Assembly: GCF_034932365.1 (NCBI RefSeq) | Contig: NZ_JAYGHR010000005.1 | Coordinates: 99,328-163,327, forward strand | Length of the DNA stretch: 64,000 nt | Source of the DNA: Capilliphycus robustus | Lineage (GTDB): Bacteria > Cyanobacteriota > Cyanobacteriia > Cyanobacteriales > Microcoleaceae | Reading direction: 5' to 3' | Shown: piece after piece, positions 36,586 through 45,219 of the stretch | Layout of the letters: the number at the start of each line of letters is the position of its first letter | Numbering within the stretch: position 1 is the first letter of the stretch | The notes under the pieces: model-generated | Databases searched by the model: none | The model's input: the letters and a program-made list of their open reading frames with translations, nothing else | Told to the model about the DNA's origin: nothing | Translations under genes and position numbers: made by a program

Positions 36586-37254
36586 ATGCAAAGAGTTTTA
36601 GAACCGGAAGTCATGGATACTTGGGAGGAAGCTGTTGAGTATGATTCAATGGACTTCACCGCAGTTAATACCGCCTTTGCGGAACAGAGTTTGACATTAG
36701 GGCCACAAAAAGCCCAAGTTCTCGATGCTGGAACCGGAACCGCTCGCATTCCCATTTTAATCGCTCAACACCGCCCTGACTGGGAGATTATCGCGATCGA
36801 TTTGTCGGAAAATATGTTAAAAATTGGTCAGCAAAATGTAGATCTTGCGAAGGTACAAACTCAAATCCAATTAGAACGAGTAGATGCCAAAAAATTACCC
36901 TATTCAGACGCTCAGTTTGATTTAGTGATTTCCAATAGTATTATTCATCATTTAAGCAATCCCATTCCCTTTTTACAAGAATTAAAACGAGTCCTAAAAC
37001 CCCAAGGTGGAATTTTTTTGCGGGATTTATTGCGACCCGTTGACGAAGCGACAAGAGATGAATTAGTCGAACAATATGCCGGAGATTGTAACGCTCATCA
37101 AAAACAACTGTTTCGAGACTCACTCAACGCCGCTTTTACCTTAGAAGAAATCAATCAAATGATAACAGAAGTCGGTTTAGAAGGAGTAAAAATCTATCAA
37201 TCCAGCGATCGCCATTGGACAGTCGAACGAGCAAGTCTTTACAGTTTACAGTGA
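36586..37254 (+). CDS. class I SAM-dependent methyltransferase
   Basis: A 222-residue methyltransferase. Motif I is VLDAGTGTARIPILIA, motif II IIAIDLSENMLKIG, and the motif IV region FDLVISNSIIHHLSNP. The substrate is not evident. Its last codons (SLYSLQ-stop) and the following 40 bases are a copy of a dispersed repeat found inverted near 18960-19027, so the stop codon is supplied by repeat DNA. Confidence 0.85.
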   Translation: MQRVLEPEVMDTWEEAVEYDSMDFTAVNTAFAEQSLTLGPQKAQVLDAGTGTARIPILIAQHRPDWEIIAIDLSENMLKIGQQNVDLAKVQTQIQLERVDAKKLPYSDAQFDLVISNSIIHHLSNPIPFLQELKRVLKPQGGIFLRDLLRPVDEATRDELVEQYAGDCNAHQKQLFRDSLNAAFTLEEINQMITEVGLEGVKIYQSSDRHWTVERASLYSLQ

Positions 37255-37285
37255 CCCTAGCCTGACGGCACGGCGAAGCGCCTAC
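37235..37285. repeat. dispersed repeat copy (matches about 18965-19030, inverted)
   Basis: Reads TTTACAGTTTACAGTGACC, then CTAGCCTGACGGCACGGC and GAAGCGCCTACGGG. It is the complement of the core edge and right arm in 18842-19104, with one mismatch in about 50 bp. It begins inside the methyltransferase gene. Confidence 0.85.
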
Positions 37286-37398
37286 GGGTTCGCTAGTTGC
37301 TGTTTCCTTCGACATCATCCTGGAGCGGAGTCTAACTCAGAGTAGGATCAGGGTAACATCCGATTAATTTTCATAACCAAATTTTAACAGCTAAACCG

Positions 37399-38670
37399 AT
37401 GAGCATTCGCGGTATTGACGTTTCTGACTATCAACCCAACGTAGACTGGAAAGCCGTTGTCGATGCGGGGATTACCTTTGCATTCATTAAAGCAACAGAA
37501 GGTGAAAGCTTTGTCGCTGAACTGTTTAACACCTACTGGAAACAAAGCAAAGCCAACGGCCTGTTACGAGGAGCATACCACTTCTTTCGACCCAGTGCGA
37601 GTCCCCAAGGACAAGCTTATAACTTCCTGGCGACTGTCAAGCCAGAAGCCGGAGATTTACCCCCCGTTTTAGATATCGAAACCACTGATGGTTTAGACTC
37701 GCAAACGCTGTGCGATCGCGCTCAAGAGTGGATAGAGATCATCGAACGAGAAAGCGGATTTCGTCCCATTATTTACACCTATCCGGGATTTTGGCAAAGT
37801 TTAAATACTAAACGTTTTTCCGAGTATCCGTTGTGGATTGCTCATTATACCACAGCCGAACAACCGTTAATTCCAGGCGGTTGGAAAACCTGGCTATTTT
37901 GGCAATTTACAGATAAAGGCGAAGTCACAGGTGTCAATGGTGGAGTCGATGTTAACCTATTTGAAGTTTCCACAACAGGGGCGACTGGATCAAAAGTAGA
38001 AGATTTGCAAAGCCGATTAAAAAATCGTGGATTTGATCCAGGGTCAATTGACGGGATTTTTGGAAATGGTACCAAAACAGCAGTATCAAAGTTTCAGAAA
38101 TCTATGGGATTAAGCGAAGATGGAATTGCTGATTTAAAAACCTGGACTGCGTTACTCGGTAAATTTGAATCTTCAGTGCTTCCGACACCTGAACCGACAC
38201 CTGAACCGACACCGCAACCGAAGCAGGATTTAATCGCGATCTGCAAAGCCTATAAAGGAGAACCCCGTCAAAACGAAGCGTTAAAATGGTTGCAACAGCA
38301 GATTCTAAAGACAATGCTACTGGAATTTACTCGACGTTGGCGGAATCAATCTCAACTTCCGAGTCGTTCAGTTGATCTGATTGATGTTTGTAAATATTAT
38401 CGGGAATTATCCACTCAAGACGTATCTCTGCGGTGGTTACAAAGACAAATTCCGATAGCAACTTGGGAGGAATTTGAACAAAAATGGAATCAACCTCAAG
38501 TTCCAGTCAGTCAGCCCGATATTCGCTTAGTTGACGTGTGTCAATATTATCAAGGATCTCCCACCCAGAAAGAAGCCCTCGAATGGCTACAAACTCAAAT
38601 TCCTTCAGAGACACTCTCTGAATTTGCTCAACGTTGGCGAAAACCCAATTCTAAATCCAAAAATGATTAG
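37399..38670 (+). CDS. GH25 lysozyme-like muramidase with PG-binding domain and triple C-terminal repeat
   Basis: A 423-residue protein. Residues 1 to about 195 are a glycoside hydrolase family 25 domain: IRGIDVSDYQPNVDW, AFIKATEGESF, GAYHFFRP, and VLDIETTDG with the catalytic acids. A PG_binding_1 domain follows (about 200-255, LQSRLKNRGFDPGSIDGIFGNGT). After a PTPEPTPEPTPQP linker come three related modules of about 41 residues (DLIAICKAYKGEP..., DLIDVCKYYRELS..., RLVDVCQYYQGSP...), each ending in F..+W. No signal peptide is visible, so export or a lytic role is unclear. Confidence 0.9.
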   Translation: MSIRGIDVSDYQPNVDWKAVVDAGITFAFIKATEGESFVAELFNTYWKQSKANGLLRGAYHFFRPSASPQGQAYNFLATVKPEAGDLPPVLDIETTDGLDSQTLCDRAQEWIEIIERESGFRPIIYTYPGFWQSLNTKRFSEYPLWIAHYTTAEQPLIPGGWKTWLFWQFTDKGEVTGVNGGVDVNLFEVSTTGATGSKVEDLQSRLKNRGFDPGSIDGIFGNGTKTAVSKFQKSMGLSEDGIADLKTWTALLGKFESSVLPTPEPTPEPTPQPKQDLIAICKAYKGEPRQNEALKWLQQQILKTMLLEFTRRWRNQSQLPSRSVDLIDVCKYYRELSTQDVSLRWLQRQIPIATWEEFEQKWNQPQVPVSQPDIRLVDVCQYYQGSPTQKEALEWLQTQIPSETLSEFAQRWRKPNSKSKND

Positions 38671-39169
38671 GCTGTAATGGTAGCGAAATCTGTTCAAGCT
38701 TTGTCACCTATAGCACTACGCATTATGGTTAGGACATTAGTAAAAACTGAAAGCCTGCTTTCGTCTACTTCTGACTTCTGACTTCTGACTTCTGACTTCT
38801 GACTTGCGCGTAGCGCTATAGTAGGGGTGCAAGGCTTGCACCCAAAAAAACACTTGCACCCAAAAAACACCGCTTCAACCGGGTGCATTTCATCTGATGA
38901 AAAACTGATTCCAACTGCAAACTAGACTTTTTTCAAGATATTCGATCAACTTCAAATAGCAGGTGTTTACAGAAGTTGCCAACCAGAGCCAGTCAGTCTA
39001 GGGCGAATAATGGGTTATGATAACCGTCAATAGGGTTTTAACTCTATTAAACATCAAGTCACAAGGTGATCAGATGCGATCTGCGAACTCTAGAACAACT
39101 TCAGACCGATCCGAAGCGCAGAATACAGGGCATTTCAACCGTCGTGAGTAGCCGAACCCCATTACGCTT
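38671..39169. other. intergenic region with mobile repeats
   Basis: About 500 bases after the lysozyme gene. It contains the heptad mini-element at 38709-38820 and a hairpin (GGGTGCAAG-G-CTTGCACCC, 38825-38843), with CTTGCACCC followed by A-runs repeated twice. The last 200 bases should hold the promoter of the antiporter gene. No gene was found. Confidence 0.6.
38709..38820 (+). repeat. heptad mini-element, copy A (112 bp)
   Basis: Ends are inverted repeats: TATAGCACTACGC (38709-38721) and GCGTAGCGCTATA (38808-38820), one mismatch. Inside is a backbone with GGTTAGGACATT, then five copies of ACTTCTG plus ACTT (38767-38805). The same backbone with a different heptamer is at 48847-48951. Confidence 0.85.
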
Positions 39170-41107
39170 ATGGAAACAACTTCCTTTGACATTACTCTGC
39201 TGATGGTGATCACAATCATTAGTGGAATAAGCGCTCAAGTTTTAGCAGACTACCTCAAAGTACCTGCGATCGTCTTCCTATTGCTATTTGGGATTATCGT
39301 CGGTAATGATGGTTTAGGGTTAGTCCATCCCAACCTACTGGGTGAAGGATTAGAGGTGATCGTATCACTCTCGGTTGCTCTGATTCTGTTTGAGGGCGGT
39401 TTAAGCCTAGAACTTAGGGATCTAGGACAAGTTTCTGGAAGCATCCGTAATTTAGTCACCTTTGGCACCCTAATCACCCTCACAGGCGGCGGAATGGCTG
39501 CCCACTGGTTAGGTGAATTTCCTTGGCCGATCGCCTTTCTTTACGCTTCATTGGTGGTTGTCACCGGGCCTACCGTAGTCGGGCCGTTACTCAAACAGGT
39601 TTCTGTTGATCGTCGAGTCGCCGCCTTACTCGAAGGAGAAGGGGTTTTAATCGATCCAGTCGGTGCCATTCTCGCCGTTTTAGTCCTCAACGTTGTCTTA
39701 AGCGGGAACGCCAACCCCCTAGAACTTTTTCAAGAACTGATGATTCGCCTGGGAATTGGGGCGGCGCTTGGGGTGGCTGGAGGTGGGTTGCTGGGTTGGA
39801 GTTTAAAAAAAAGCCAATCTCTCTCTGAAGAACTGAAAAACCTGATTGTTTTAGCCGCCCTTTGGGGTTTATACGATTTAGCGGAAGTCGTTTACAGCGA
39901 ATCTGGACTGATGACGGCGGTTGTGTCGGGGATGATGGTGAGAACGGTCGGTGTACCCGAAATGCGACAACTGCGGCGATTTAAAGGTCAGTTAACTATG
40001 CTGTCTGTCTCCGTATTATTTATTTTACTGGCGGCTGATCTATCGTTAGAAAGTATTGTCGCTTTGGGTTGGGGAAGTGTTCTGACCGTTTTGGCTTTAA
40101 TGTGGATCGTTCGCCCGATTAATGTTTGGCTTTGTACTCTCAATAGCAATCTCAACTGGCGACAAAAAGCATTTGTCTCTTGGGTTGGCCCTAGAGGAAT
40201 TGTCTCGGCTTCTGTTTCCTCTCTGTTTGCCATTTTATTAACCCAACGGGGAATGAACGGCGGAGACTCTATTAAAGCTTTAGTCTTTTTAACGATTATT
40301 ATGACGGTTGTGATTCAAGGGTTAACAGCTCGTTCGATGGCAAAGTTATTAAGGATTACCTCTAGTTCTGCAACCGGAGCTGTTATTGTTGGTTCTAACC
40401 CGATTAGTCGCTTAATTGGACGCTTATTTCAGGAGCGGGGCGAATCTGTGGTGATTATCGATACTAATTCTGAAGCTTGTGAACAGGCTAAACAAGAAGG
40501 TTTGCGAGTTTATCAAAGTAGTGCCTTAGATCCCAATGTGTTAGAAGAGGCTGGTCTCGAATCTATTGGTACTTTTTTAGCAATGACCAGTAACGGAGAA
40601 GTTAATCTGGTCTTATCGGAACGCGCCGCAGAAGAATTTAAACCGCCTCGTGTTTTGGCACTCTTTCCTCGTGATCCGCAATCAAAAGCCTCAGCTAATA
40701 AAGAAAAAGTACAACAAGCTTTTATCCCCGATTTCTCCTTAAAAAAGTGGAATAAGTTCATGGAAAGTCAAGAGGTGAAGTTGGGAGAAACGACTCTCAA
40801 ACAACCCGGATTAGAGTTTCAACGATCGCATTTACAAGCCTTAATTCGTTCTAATGAATTGCTTCCTCTGTTAGTAGAACGACAAGGAAATTTACAAGTT
40901 TTACCGGCTTCGGAAACATGGCAAATTGATGATCGGATTATTTATTTACTCCATGATCCTAAGCCCAAGCTTCTCAGACGCCTATCCGGTTCACAACAAT
41001 CAACTTTAACCTTAGAAACACATCCCGTTGTTGAAGAAGTTCCTATCCCTACTCCTGCACTGAAAGAAAAAGAAAGCGAAGCTTTAGAAGAAGTCCCTGT
41101 CGATTAA
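39170..41107 (+). CDS. cation/proton antiporter (CPA1/NhaP type) with RCK-like domain
   Basis: A 645-residue membrane protein. About 12 transmembrane helices fill residues 1-395, with family motifs LFEGGLSLELRDL, VVVTGPTVVGPLL and LEGEGVLIDPVGAILAVLVLN, holding the ion-binding Asp. The cytosolic part has a TrkA-N/RCK-like nucleotide-binding fold (about 400-515, GAVIVGSNPISRLIGRLF) and a TrkA-C-like part. It should exchange Na+ or K+ for H+ and be nucleotide- or redox-controlled. The C-terminal 30 residues are Pro/Glu-rich. It is monocistronic. Confidence 0.92.
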   Translation: METTSFDITLLMVITIISGISAQVLADYLKVPAIVFLLLFGIIVGNDGLGLVHPNLLGEGLEVIVSLSVALILFEGGLSLELRDLGQVSGSIRNLVTFGTLITLTGGGMAAHWLGEFPWPIAFLYASLVVVTGPTVVGPLLKQVSVDRRVAALLEGEGVLIDPVGAILAVLVLNVVLSGNANPLELFQELMIRLGIGAALGVAGGGLLGWSLKKSQSLSEELKNLIVLAALWGLYDLAEVVYSESGLMTAVVSGMMVRTVGVPEMRQLRRFKGQLTMLSVSVLFILLAADLSLESIVALGWGSVLTVLALMWIVRPINVWLCTLNSNLNWRQKAFVSWVGPRGIVSASVSSLFAILLTQRGMNGGDSIKALVFLTIIMTVVIQGLTARSMAKLLRITSSSATGAVIVGSNPISRLIGRLFQERGESVVIIDTNSEACEQAKQEGLRVYQSSALDPNVLEEAGLESIGTFLAMTSNGEVNLVLSERAAEEFKPPRVLALFPRDPQSKASANKEKVQQAFIPDFSLKKWNKFMESQEVKLGETTLKQPGLEFQRSHLQALIRSNELLPLLVERQGNLQVLPASETWQIDDRIIYLLHDPKPKLLRRLSGSQQSTLTLETHPVVEEVPIPTPALKEKESEALEEVPVD

Positions 41108-41132
41108 CACTGATGTTCTCATAAAATAGAAC

Positions 41133-41179
41133 AGGCGATTTTCCCCCGCTAGTTCCCTAGACAGAGAGGTTTGACAGAT
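41133..41179. repeat. dispersed repeat copy 2 (matches 17495-17541, inverted)
   Basis: Contains GAACAGGCGATTTTCCCCC followed by GCTAGTTCCCTAGACAGAG, the complement of the segment over the stop codon of the ABC ATPase gene. Here it lies in the 3' region of the antiporter gene. Confidence 0.8.
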
Positions 41180-41307
41180 TAGTACCTTCAATCTGTGTCT
41201 TAGGACTTAAATCTGACAAAAAAGGCCTTGTTGAGCTTGCACTTTCTTTACAGTTTAGTTACATTTATTCACAGAGAACAACAAGTTTCCTGAAAGGAGA
41301 TTGCCAC

Positions 41308-41481
41308 ATGGAAAACCAAAATCGCTTACCCCAAGAGCAAAATCACAACGAGTGGAACTGGGGCTTTACAGCCGGATCTGAAACCTGGAATGGTCGTCTT
41401 GCCATGATCGGCTTTATCTCGGCCGTGATCATCGAACTCGCTTCTGGACAAGGTGTATTACACTTCTGGGGTTTGATGTAA
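41308..41481 (+). CDS. high-light-inducible protein (HLIP/Scp), 57 aa
   Basis: A 57-residue one-helix CAB protein. The N-terminus is Asn/Gln-rich and hydrophilic (about 18 residues longer than core); the core is GSETWNGRLAMIGFISAVIIEL, followed by SGQGVLHFWGLM. The Glu, Asn and Arg that bind chlorophyll and form the salt bridge are present. AAAGGAGA precedes the ATG with good spacing. It shares the start MENQ with the 47-residue HLIP at 8134. Confidence 0.93.
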   Translation: MENQNRLPQEQNHNEWNWGFTAGSETWNGRLAMIGFISAVIIELASGQGVLHFWGLM

Positions 41482-41564
41482 GCCTAATGTAATGGAAGAT
41501 TTGTACACAATGGCAGTCTCCATTACACTAGCTCTTTATTAAAATGTAGGAAGATTATAACATG

Positions 41565-41598
41565 ACTTGGGAGTTTTCGATGACTCTCAAGCTTTTTA
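41565..41598 (+). terminator. intrinsic terminator after second HLIP
   Basis: CTTGGGAGT (41566-41574) pairs with ACTCTCAAG (41583-41591) with one G-T pair, followed by CTTTTTATT. It separates the HLIP gene from the convergent sigA. Confidence 0.65.
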
Positions 41599-41667
41599 TT
41601 AGCAAAAAAAAGTAAGGGCAAAGCTGAAACAACGTCCTGACTTTGCCCATTCACGCCAAAGACCGCC

Positions 41668-42891
41668 TTAACGAATGTACTCTTTTAAGATGCTGTTGCG
41701 GTTGGGATGGCGCAACTTCCGCAGAGCTTTTGCTTCGATTTGACGAATCCGTTCACGAGTGACATTGAAGATTTGACCAATTTCTTCAAGCGTCTTCATC
41801 CGACCATCATCTAAGCCATAGCGTAACCGTAAAACGTCACGTTCACGGGGACTCAGAGTATCTAAAACACTTTCGAGGTCTTCCCGCAGCAGGTTTTTGG
41901 ACACCTGATCTTCGGGGGTTTCTCCATCAGACTCAATAAAATCACCCAAGCGAGAATCTTCTTCTTTACCAATCGGTGTTTCCAAAGAGATGGGGAGTTG
42001 GGCTGATTTCGCAATAAACCGCAACTTCTCAATGGTCATTTCCATCCGAGTGGCAATTTCTTCCTCTGTGGGTTTACGACCCATTTCTTGGGAGAGTAAT
42101 TTAGTCGTCTTTTTGATCCGAGAAATGGTTTCATACAGGTGAACCGGAAGCCTTATTGTCCGAGATTGATCAGCGATCGCTCGGGTGATGGCTTGACGAA
42201 TCCACCAAGTCGCGTAGGTACTGAATTTGTAACCTTTTTCGTGATCAAACTTTTCAGCCGCCCGAATCAATCCCAGACTTCCTTCTTGAATTAAGTCTTG
42301 GAATGATAAGCCTCGATTCATATACTTTTTAGCGATCGAAACCACTAAACGGAGGTTAGACTGCACCATCTTATCTTTCGCCCGTCTTCCGTGGAAAAGA
42401 CGGCGACGGAATTCAGGTAAGGCCATGTCAACGGCACTTGCCCATTCCCGGTCTTCGGGTTCTCGATGGTGATGTTCGATTAGCTTTTCCCGTATTCGCT
42501 CTAACTCAAGTAAGTCGGCGATTTTACGCGCTAATTCAATTTCTTCATCAGCTCGTAATAATCGAATTCGACCTATTTCTTGGAGATAGAGTCTAATCGA
42601 ATCCTCAGTGTAGTGTTTTTTCTTCGCCTGAGTCCGACGCCGTGACTTAGCAACTCCTTCTGACTTGCTTTCGTCTTCTTCATCAGACTGAGATTCTAGA
42701 TAATCTTCGTCTTGACTATCATCATCTTCAAGCAGAAAGTCTAATTCATGTTCCGGTCGGGCTCGGGTTGAACTTTGAAGCAATTCGATCGGTTCCATCT
42801 CCGGCTGAATGGGGGTTGCGAGTCCGGTGTTCGTCTGGATCATGCCGCGTTCCTCATGCTCCTCAATGCAAGAATCAATCACTATAAACAA
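41668..42891 (-). CDS. sigA: principal RNA polymerase sigma factor (group 1, SigA/RpoD)
   Basis: A 407-residue sigma-70 factor. An acidic N-terminal region (DDDSQDEDYLESQSDEEDESK) leads to region 1.2 (DSIRLYLQEIGRIRLL), 2.1-2.4 (NLRLVVSIAKKYMNRGL, YATWWIRQAITRAIADQ, RTIRLPVHLYE), region 3 and 4.2 (LEEIGQIFNVTRERIRQIEAKALRKLRHP). Region 2.4/4.2 sequences fit recognition of standard -10/-35 elements. As in other cyanobacteria, the long non-conserved region of E. coli RpoD is missing. The first ATG gives MFIVIDSC; ATG at MIQTNTG is an alternative. Housekeeping role inferred from family. Confidence 0.95.
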   Translation of the reverse strand: MFIVIDSCIEEHEERGMIQTNTGLATPIQPEMEPIELLQSSTRARPEHELDFLLEDDDSQDEDYLESQSDEEDESKSEGVAKSRRRTQAKKKHYTEDSIRLYLQEIGRIRLLRADEEIELARKIADLLELERIREKLIEHHHREPEDREWASAVDMALPEFRRRLFHGRRAKDKMVQSNLRLVVSIAKKYMNRGLSFQDLIQEGSLGLIRAAEKFDHEKGYKFSTYATWWIRQAITRAIADQSRTIRLPVHLYETISRIKKTTKLLSQEMGRKPTEEEIATRMEMTIEKLRFIAKSAQLPISLETPIGKEEDSRLGDFIESDGETPEDQVSKNLLREDLESVLDTLSPRERDVLRLRYGLDDGRMKTLEEIGQIFNVTRERIRQIEAKALRKLRHPNRNSILKEYIR

Positions 42892-43715
42892 TTAGTAGTT
42901 TGTCTATTTCTAGACAGTTTAGCCAATTCTAACCGCAATCACAGTTTGATTGGGGTTTAGCCGACTTCTTGAGTAAACTCGACTTCACTCAAATTATCGA
43001 CATTGGATTTAAACAACACCGATTGGTGTTTTCACCATTGCAGTTAGACCTTTCTGATTGTAGCCTCTCTCATACAAAATGCACGGCCTCGCTACAACTT
43101 CTAGGTGGGTACTGGGATTAAAAGTTGAAATTCCTCAGATTTTGCAATTGGGGTCTGGCTGCTACAAACCCTCGACATTTTTCTGCTAACCGCAGAATTA
43201 CAGGGGTTTGGGAAGGAATTCCTCAACACCAACTAGCTTTGATCTCTAGTCATTAGAAGACAGCTTTTCAGAAGTTGACCCTTGCTGGAAAAACCTGTTG
43301 CCTCAATCAGCAGGTTAGTGGATATAACGATTTGGGGAAGTTTAATGATCTTCGCCTGTAGACTTTTTAGTCTCTAACATCATCTTAACCCAATTGAGAC
43401 AACTGACTGAGTTGCTCCAGCCCATTAGCTTGCAAAAGCAAACCGGATGTTCACAACTTACAAGAGAAACTGTCTGAACTTAGTTCCTTTTTTGTACGTT
43501 AACTCAAATCTGAAAAATTGGTGCCTACTCTAATGTTAAATCAAGTTAAGCTTTTGACGCCATCTTTTTGTGAAATCTTGATCAACTTGTTCTATTGTTT
43601 TAAACTTCAACTGCTGAATATTTAAGATAAAGATCACAGTTAATATACATATCTTTACATTGATTGGATTAATCATTAAGTTCTTGTGAAGAGAGTCACA
43701 CCCCATTGAGACCTA
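42892..43715. other. long leader/promoter region of sigA
   Basis: About 820 bases between sigA and the ABC permease gene, without a frame that looks coding. A long 5' region upstream of sigA is plausible for multiple promoters. I recognised no tRNA, riboswitch or conserved RNA. Confidence 0.4.
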
Positions 43716-44606
43716 CTAGCGTTGATTTCTCAGGCGAGGGTTTACCCAATCATTTAACCCTTCTCCCAACAGCGATAATCCCACCACCATAAACGTTAAG
43801 GCTAATCCCGGAAAAAAAGCAGTCCACCAAATCCCCGTCGGTAAAGCTTCCAGCGCTAAACGTAAATCATGTCCCCATTCTGGAGTCTCTTCCGGTAATC
43901 CTAATCCCAAAAATCCCAAACTTCCTAACGTTAAAATGGCATCAGCCGCATTCAGGGTAAACAAAACAGGCACACTCTGAATCACATTCATAAACAGATA
44001 ACGGGATAACACTGTCCAGGTATCCGCCCCCAGGGCTTGCGCGGCTTCAATAAATAATTCTGTTTTAACACTTGTGGTATGATTACGAACCACCCGATAA
44101 TATTGGGGAACATAAGCGATACTCAAGGCGATCGCTGCATTCAAAATTCCTCGCCCAACTACAAACGCTAGGGTAATCGACAGCAACAGTCCGGGTAAGG
44201 TATAGACTGCATCCATGACAAACAGCAACCCTCGGTCTAGTTTTCCCCCCAAATAACCACTGACGAGTCCCAACGGTACCCCAATGATCAAACTTAACCC
44301 GGTGGCTAATAGCAACACCTTCCAAGCCGCCTGGACACCAAAAAGGGTTCGGGAAAAAACATCATAGCCCTGACGATTGGTGCCAAACCAATGTTCTAAC
44401 CCTGGGGCTTGGTGAATGGGGTTCGAGAGAAACTCTGTTGGACTTTGAATCCATCCCCAAGCCAAAAAGACTGGAGACAATACCGTTATCAGAATAAAAA
44501 CCAGTGTTATCCCCAAACCCACCAACATCATCCGAGTTGAGAGATTGGGTTGTTTCCAGAGACTTAGAACTTCTAAGAAGCGAGATTTAGCAGCCGTCAT
44601 TGACAA
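43716..44606 (-). CDS. ABC transporter permease, DppC/OppC type
   Basis: A 296-residue inner-membrane permease with about six helices. The binding-protein-dependent EAA loop reads EAAQALGADTWTVLSRYLFMNV. The N-terminus matches the OppC_N type (HWFGTNRQGYDVFSRTLFG). It should pair with a DppB-type permease and an SBP such as that at 5342-7108, but neither partner is adjacent. Upstream sequence is about 200 bases before the pilin-like gene on the other strand. Confidence 0.9.
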   Translation of the reverse strand: MSMTAAKSRFLEVLSLWKQPNLSTRMMLVGLGITLVFILITVLSPVFLAWGWIQSPTEFLSNPIHQAPGLEHWFGTNRQGYDVFSRTLFGVQAAWKVLLLATGLSLIIGVPLGLVSGYLGGKLDRGLLFVMDAVYTLPGLLLSITLAFVVGRGILNAAIALSIAYVPQYYRVVRNHTTSVKTELFIEAAQALGADTWTVLSRYLFMNVIQSVPVLFTLNAADAILTLGSLGFLGLGLPEETPEWGHDLRLALEALPTGIWWTAFFPGLALTFMVVGLSLLGEGLNDWVNPRLRNQR

Positions 44607-44814
44607 TTGTACAGATGAGTTCGGGTTAATTGTCTCATAAACCCGAATCGAAGGACGAAGAAGTGAGCATTGAATAATCTAATCATCCCGTAGGAGCGAT
44701 CATTTTCCATCCGGCTTTAACAAAAGTATAGAGTTCAGAACATTTCAGGAATAACTGTTGATCAGGCTGTAGTTTGATTCTGCTCAATACAAAAGCTCTG
44801 GTTTTTCAGGTTAA

Positions 44815-45201
44815 ATGAACAGACCTCAACCTTTCTCTGTCTCTGCTGTCTCAACTCAAGCTTTCTGGAGATTCTTAATTTTTTCTCCCTTGCTATTAAC
44901 CGGATGTCAACTCACTTTTTCCATTCCAGAACTTGAAGAAATTTCTCCCTTTGAAAGTAGCAATCAAGCTTCTTTTGTGATGAACACAATGACAGCCGGA
45001 CAACAGGCTTATTATAATGCCAACGGTCATTTTGCTAGTTCCATTGAAAATCTTTCGGTTGATGTTAATCTTGAAACCAGAGAATATCGCTATAATGTCA
45101 CGACAGTCGGAGACTTGGCTCAAACGGTTGTGATGACGGCCGCCGCTAAAGCAGAGGGACTGCCCAGTTATACGGGCGTGTTGACACACTCCCCCGTTTG
45201 A
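44815..45201 (+). pseudogene. 5' part of split type IV pilin-like G/H family gene
   Basis: The first 128 codons of a pilin-like protein. An N-terminal hydrophobic stretch ends in a lipobox-like LLTGC; the body (AGQQAYYNANGHFASSIENL, EYRYNV, AKAEGLPSYTGV) is typical of the cyanobacterial pilin-like G/H family. After SYTGV (about 45180) the frame enters a tnpB element and stops eight codons on (LTHSPV). The missing C-terminal part resumes at 46628. The gene is therefore inactivated by insertion, unless the element is lost. Confidence 0.85.
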
Positions 45202-45210
45202 AAACGGGGG
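45191..45210. repeat. right-end hairpin of tnpB element
   Basis: A 9-bp perfect stem with a 2-base loop, just 3' of tnpB. It probably is the transposase-recognised hairpin and part of the omegaRNA end, by analogy with the family. Confidence 0.6.
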
Positions 45211-45219
45211 ATTTTAGGG

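Noticed and set aside
38767..38805. Tandem heptamers considered as a CRISPR array
   Set aside because: Units are 7 bp without spacers; there are no cas genes in the window.
42892..43715. Search for a tRNA, riboswitch or conserved small RNA upstream of sigA
   Set aside because: No T-loop consensus, cloverleaf or known motif was found by eye.
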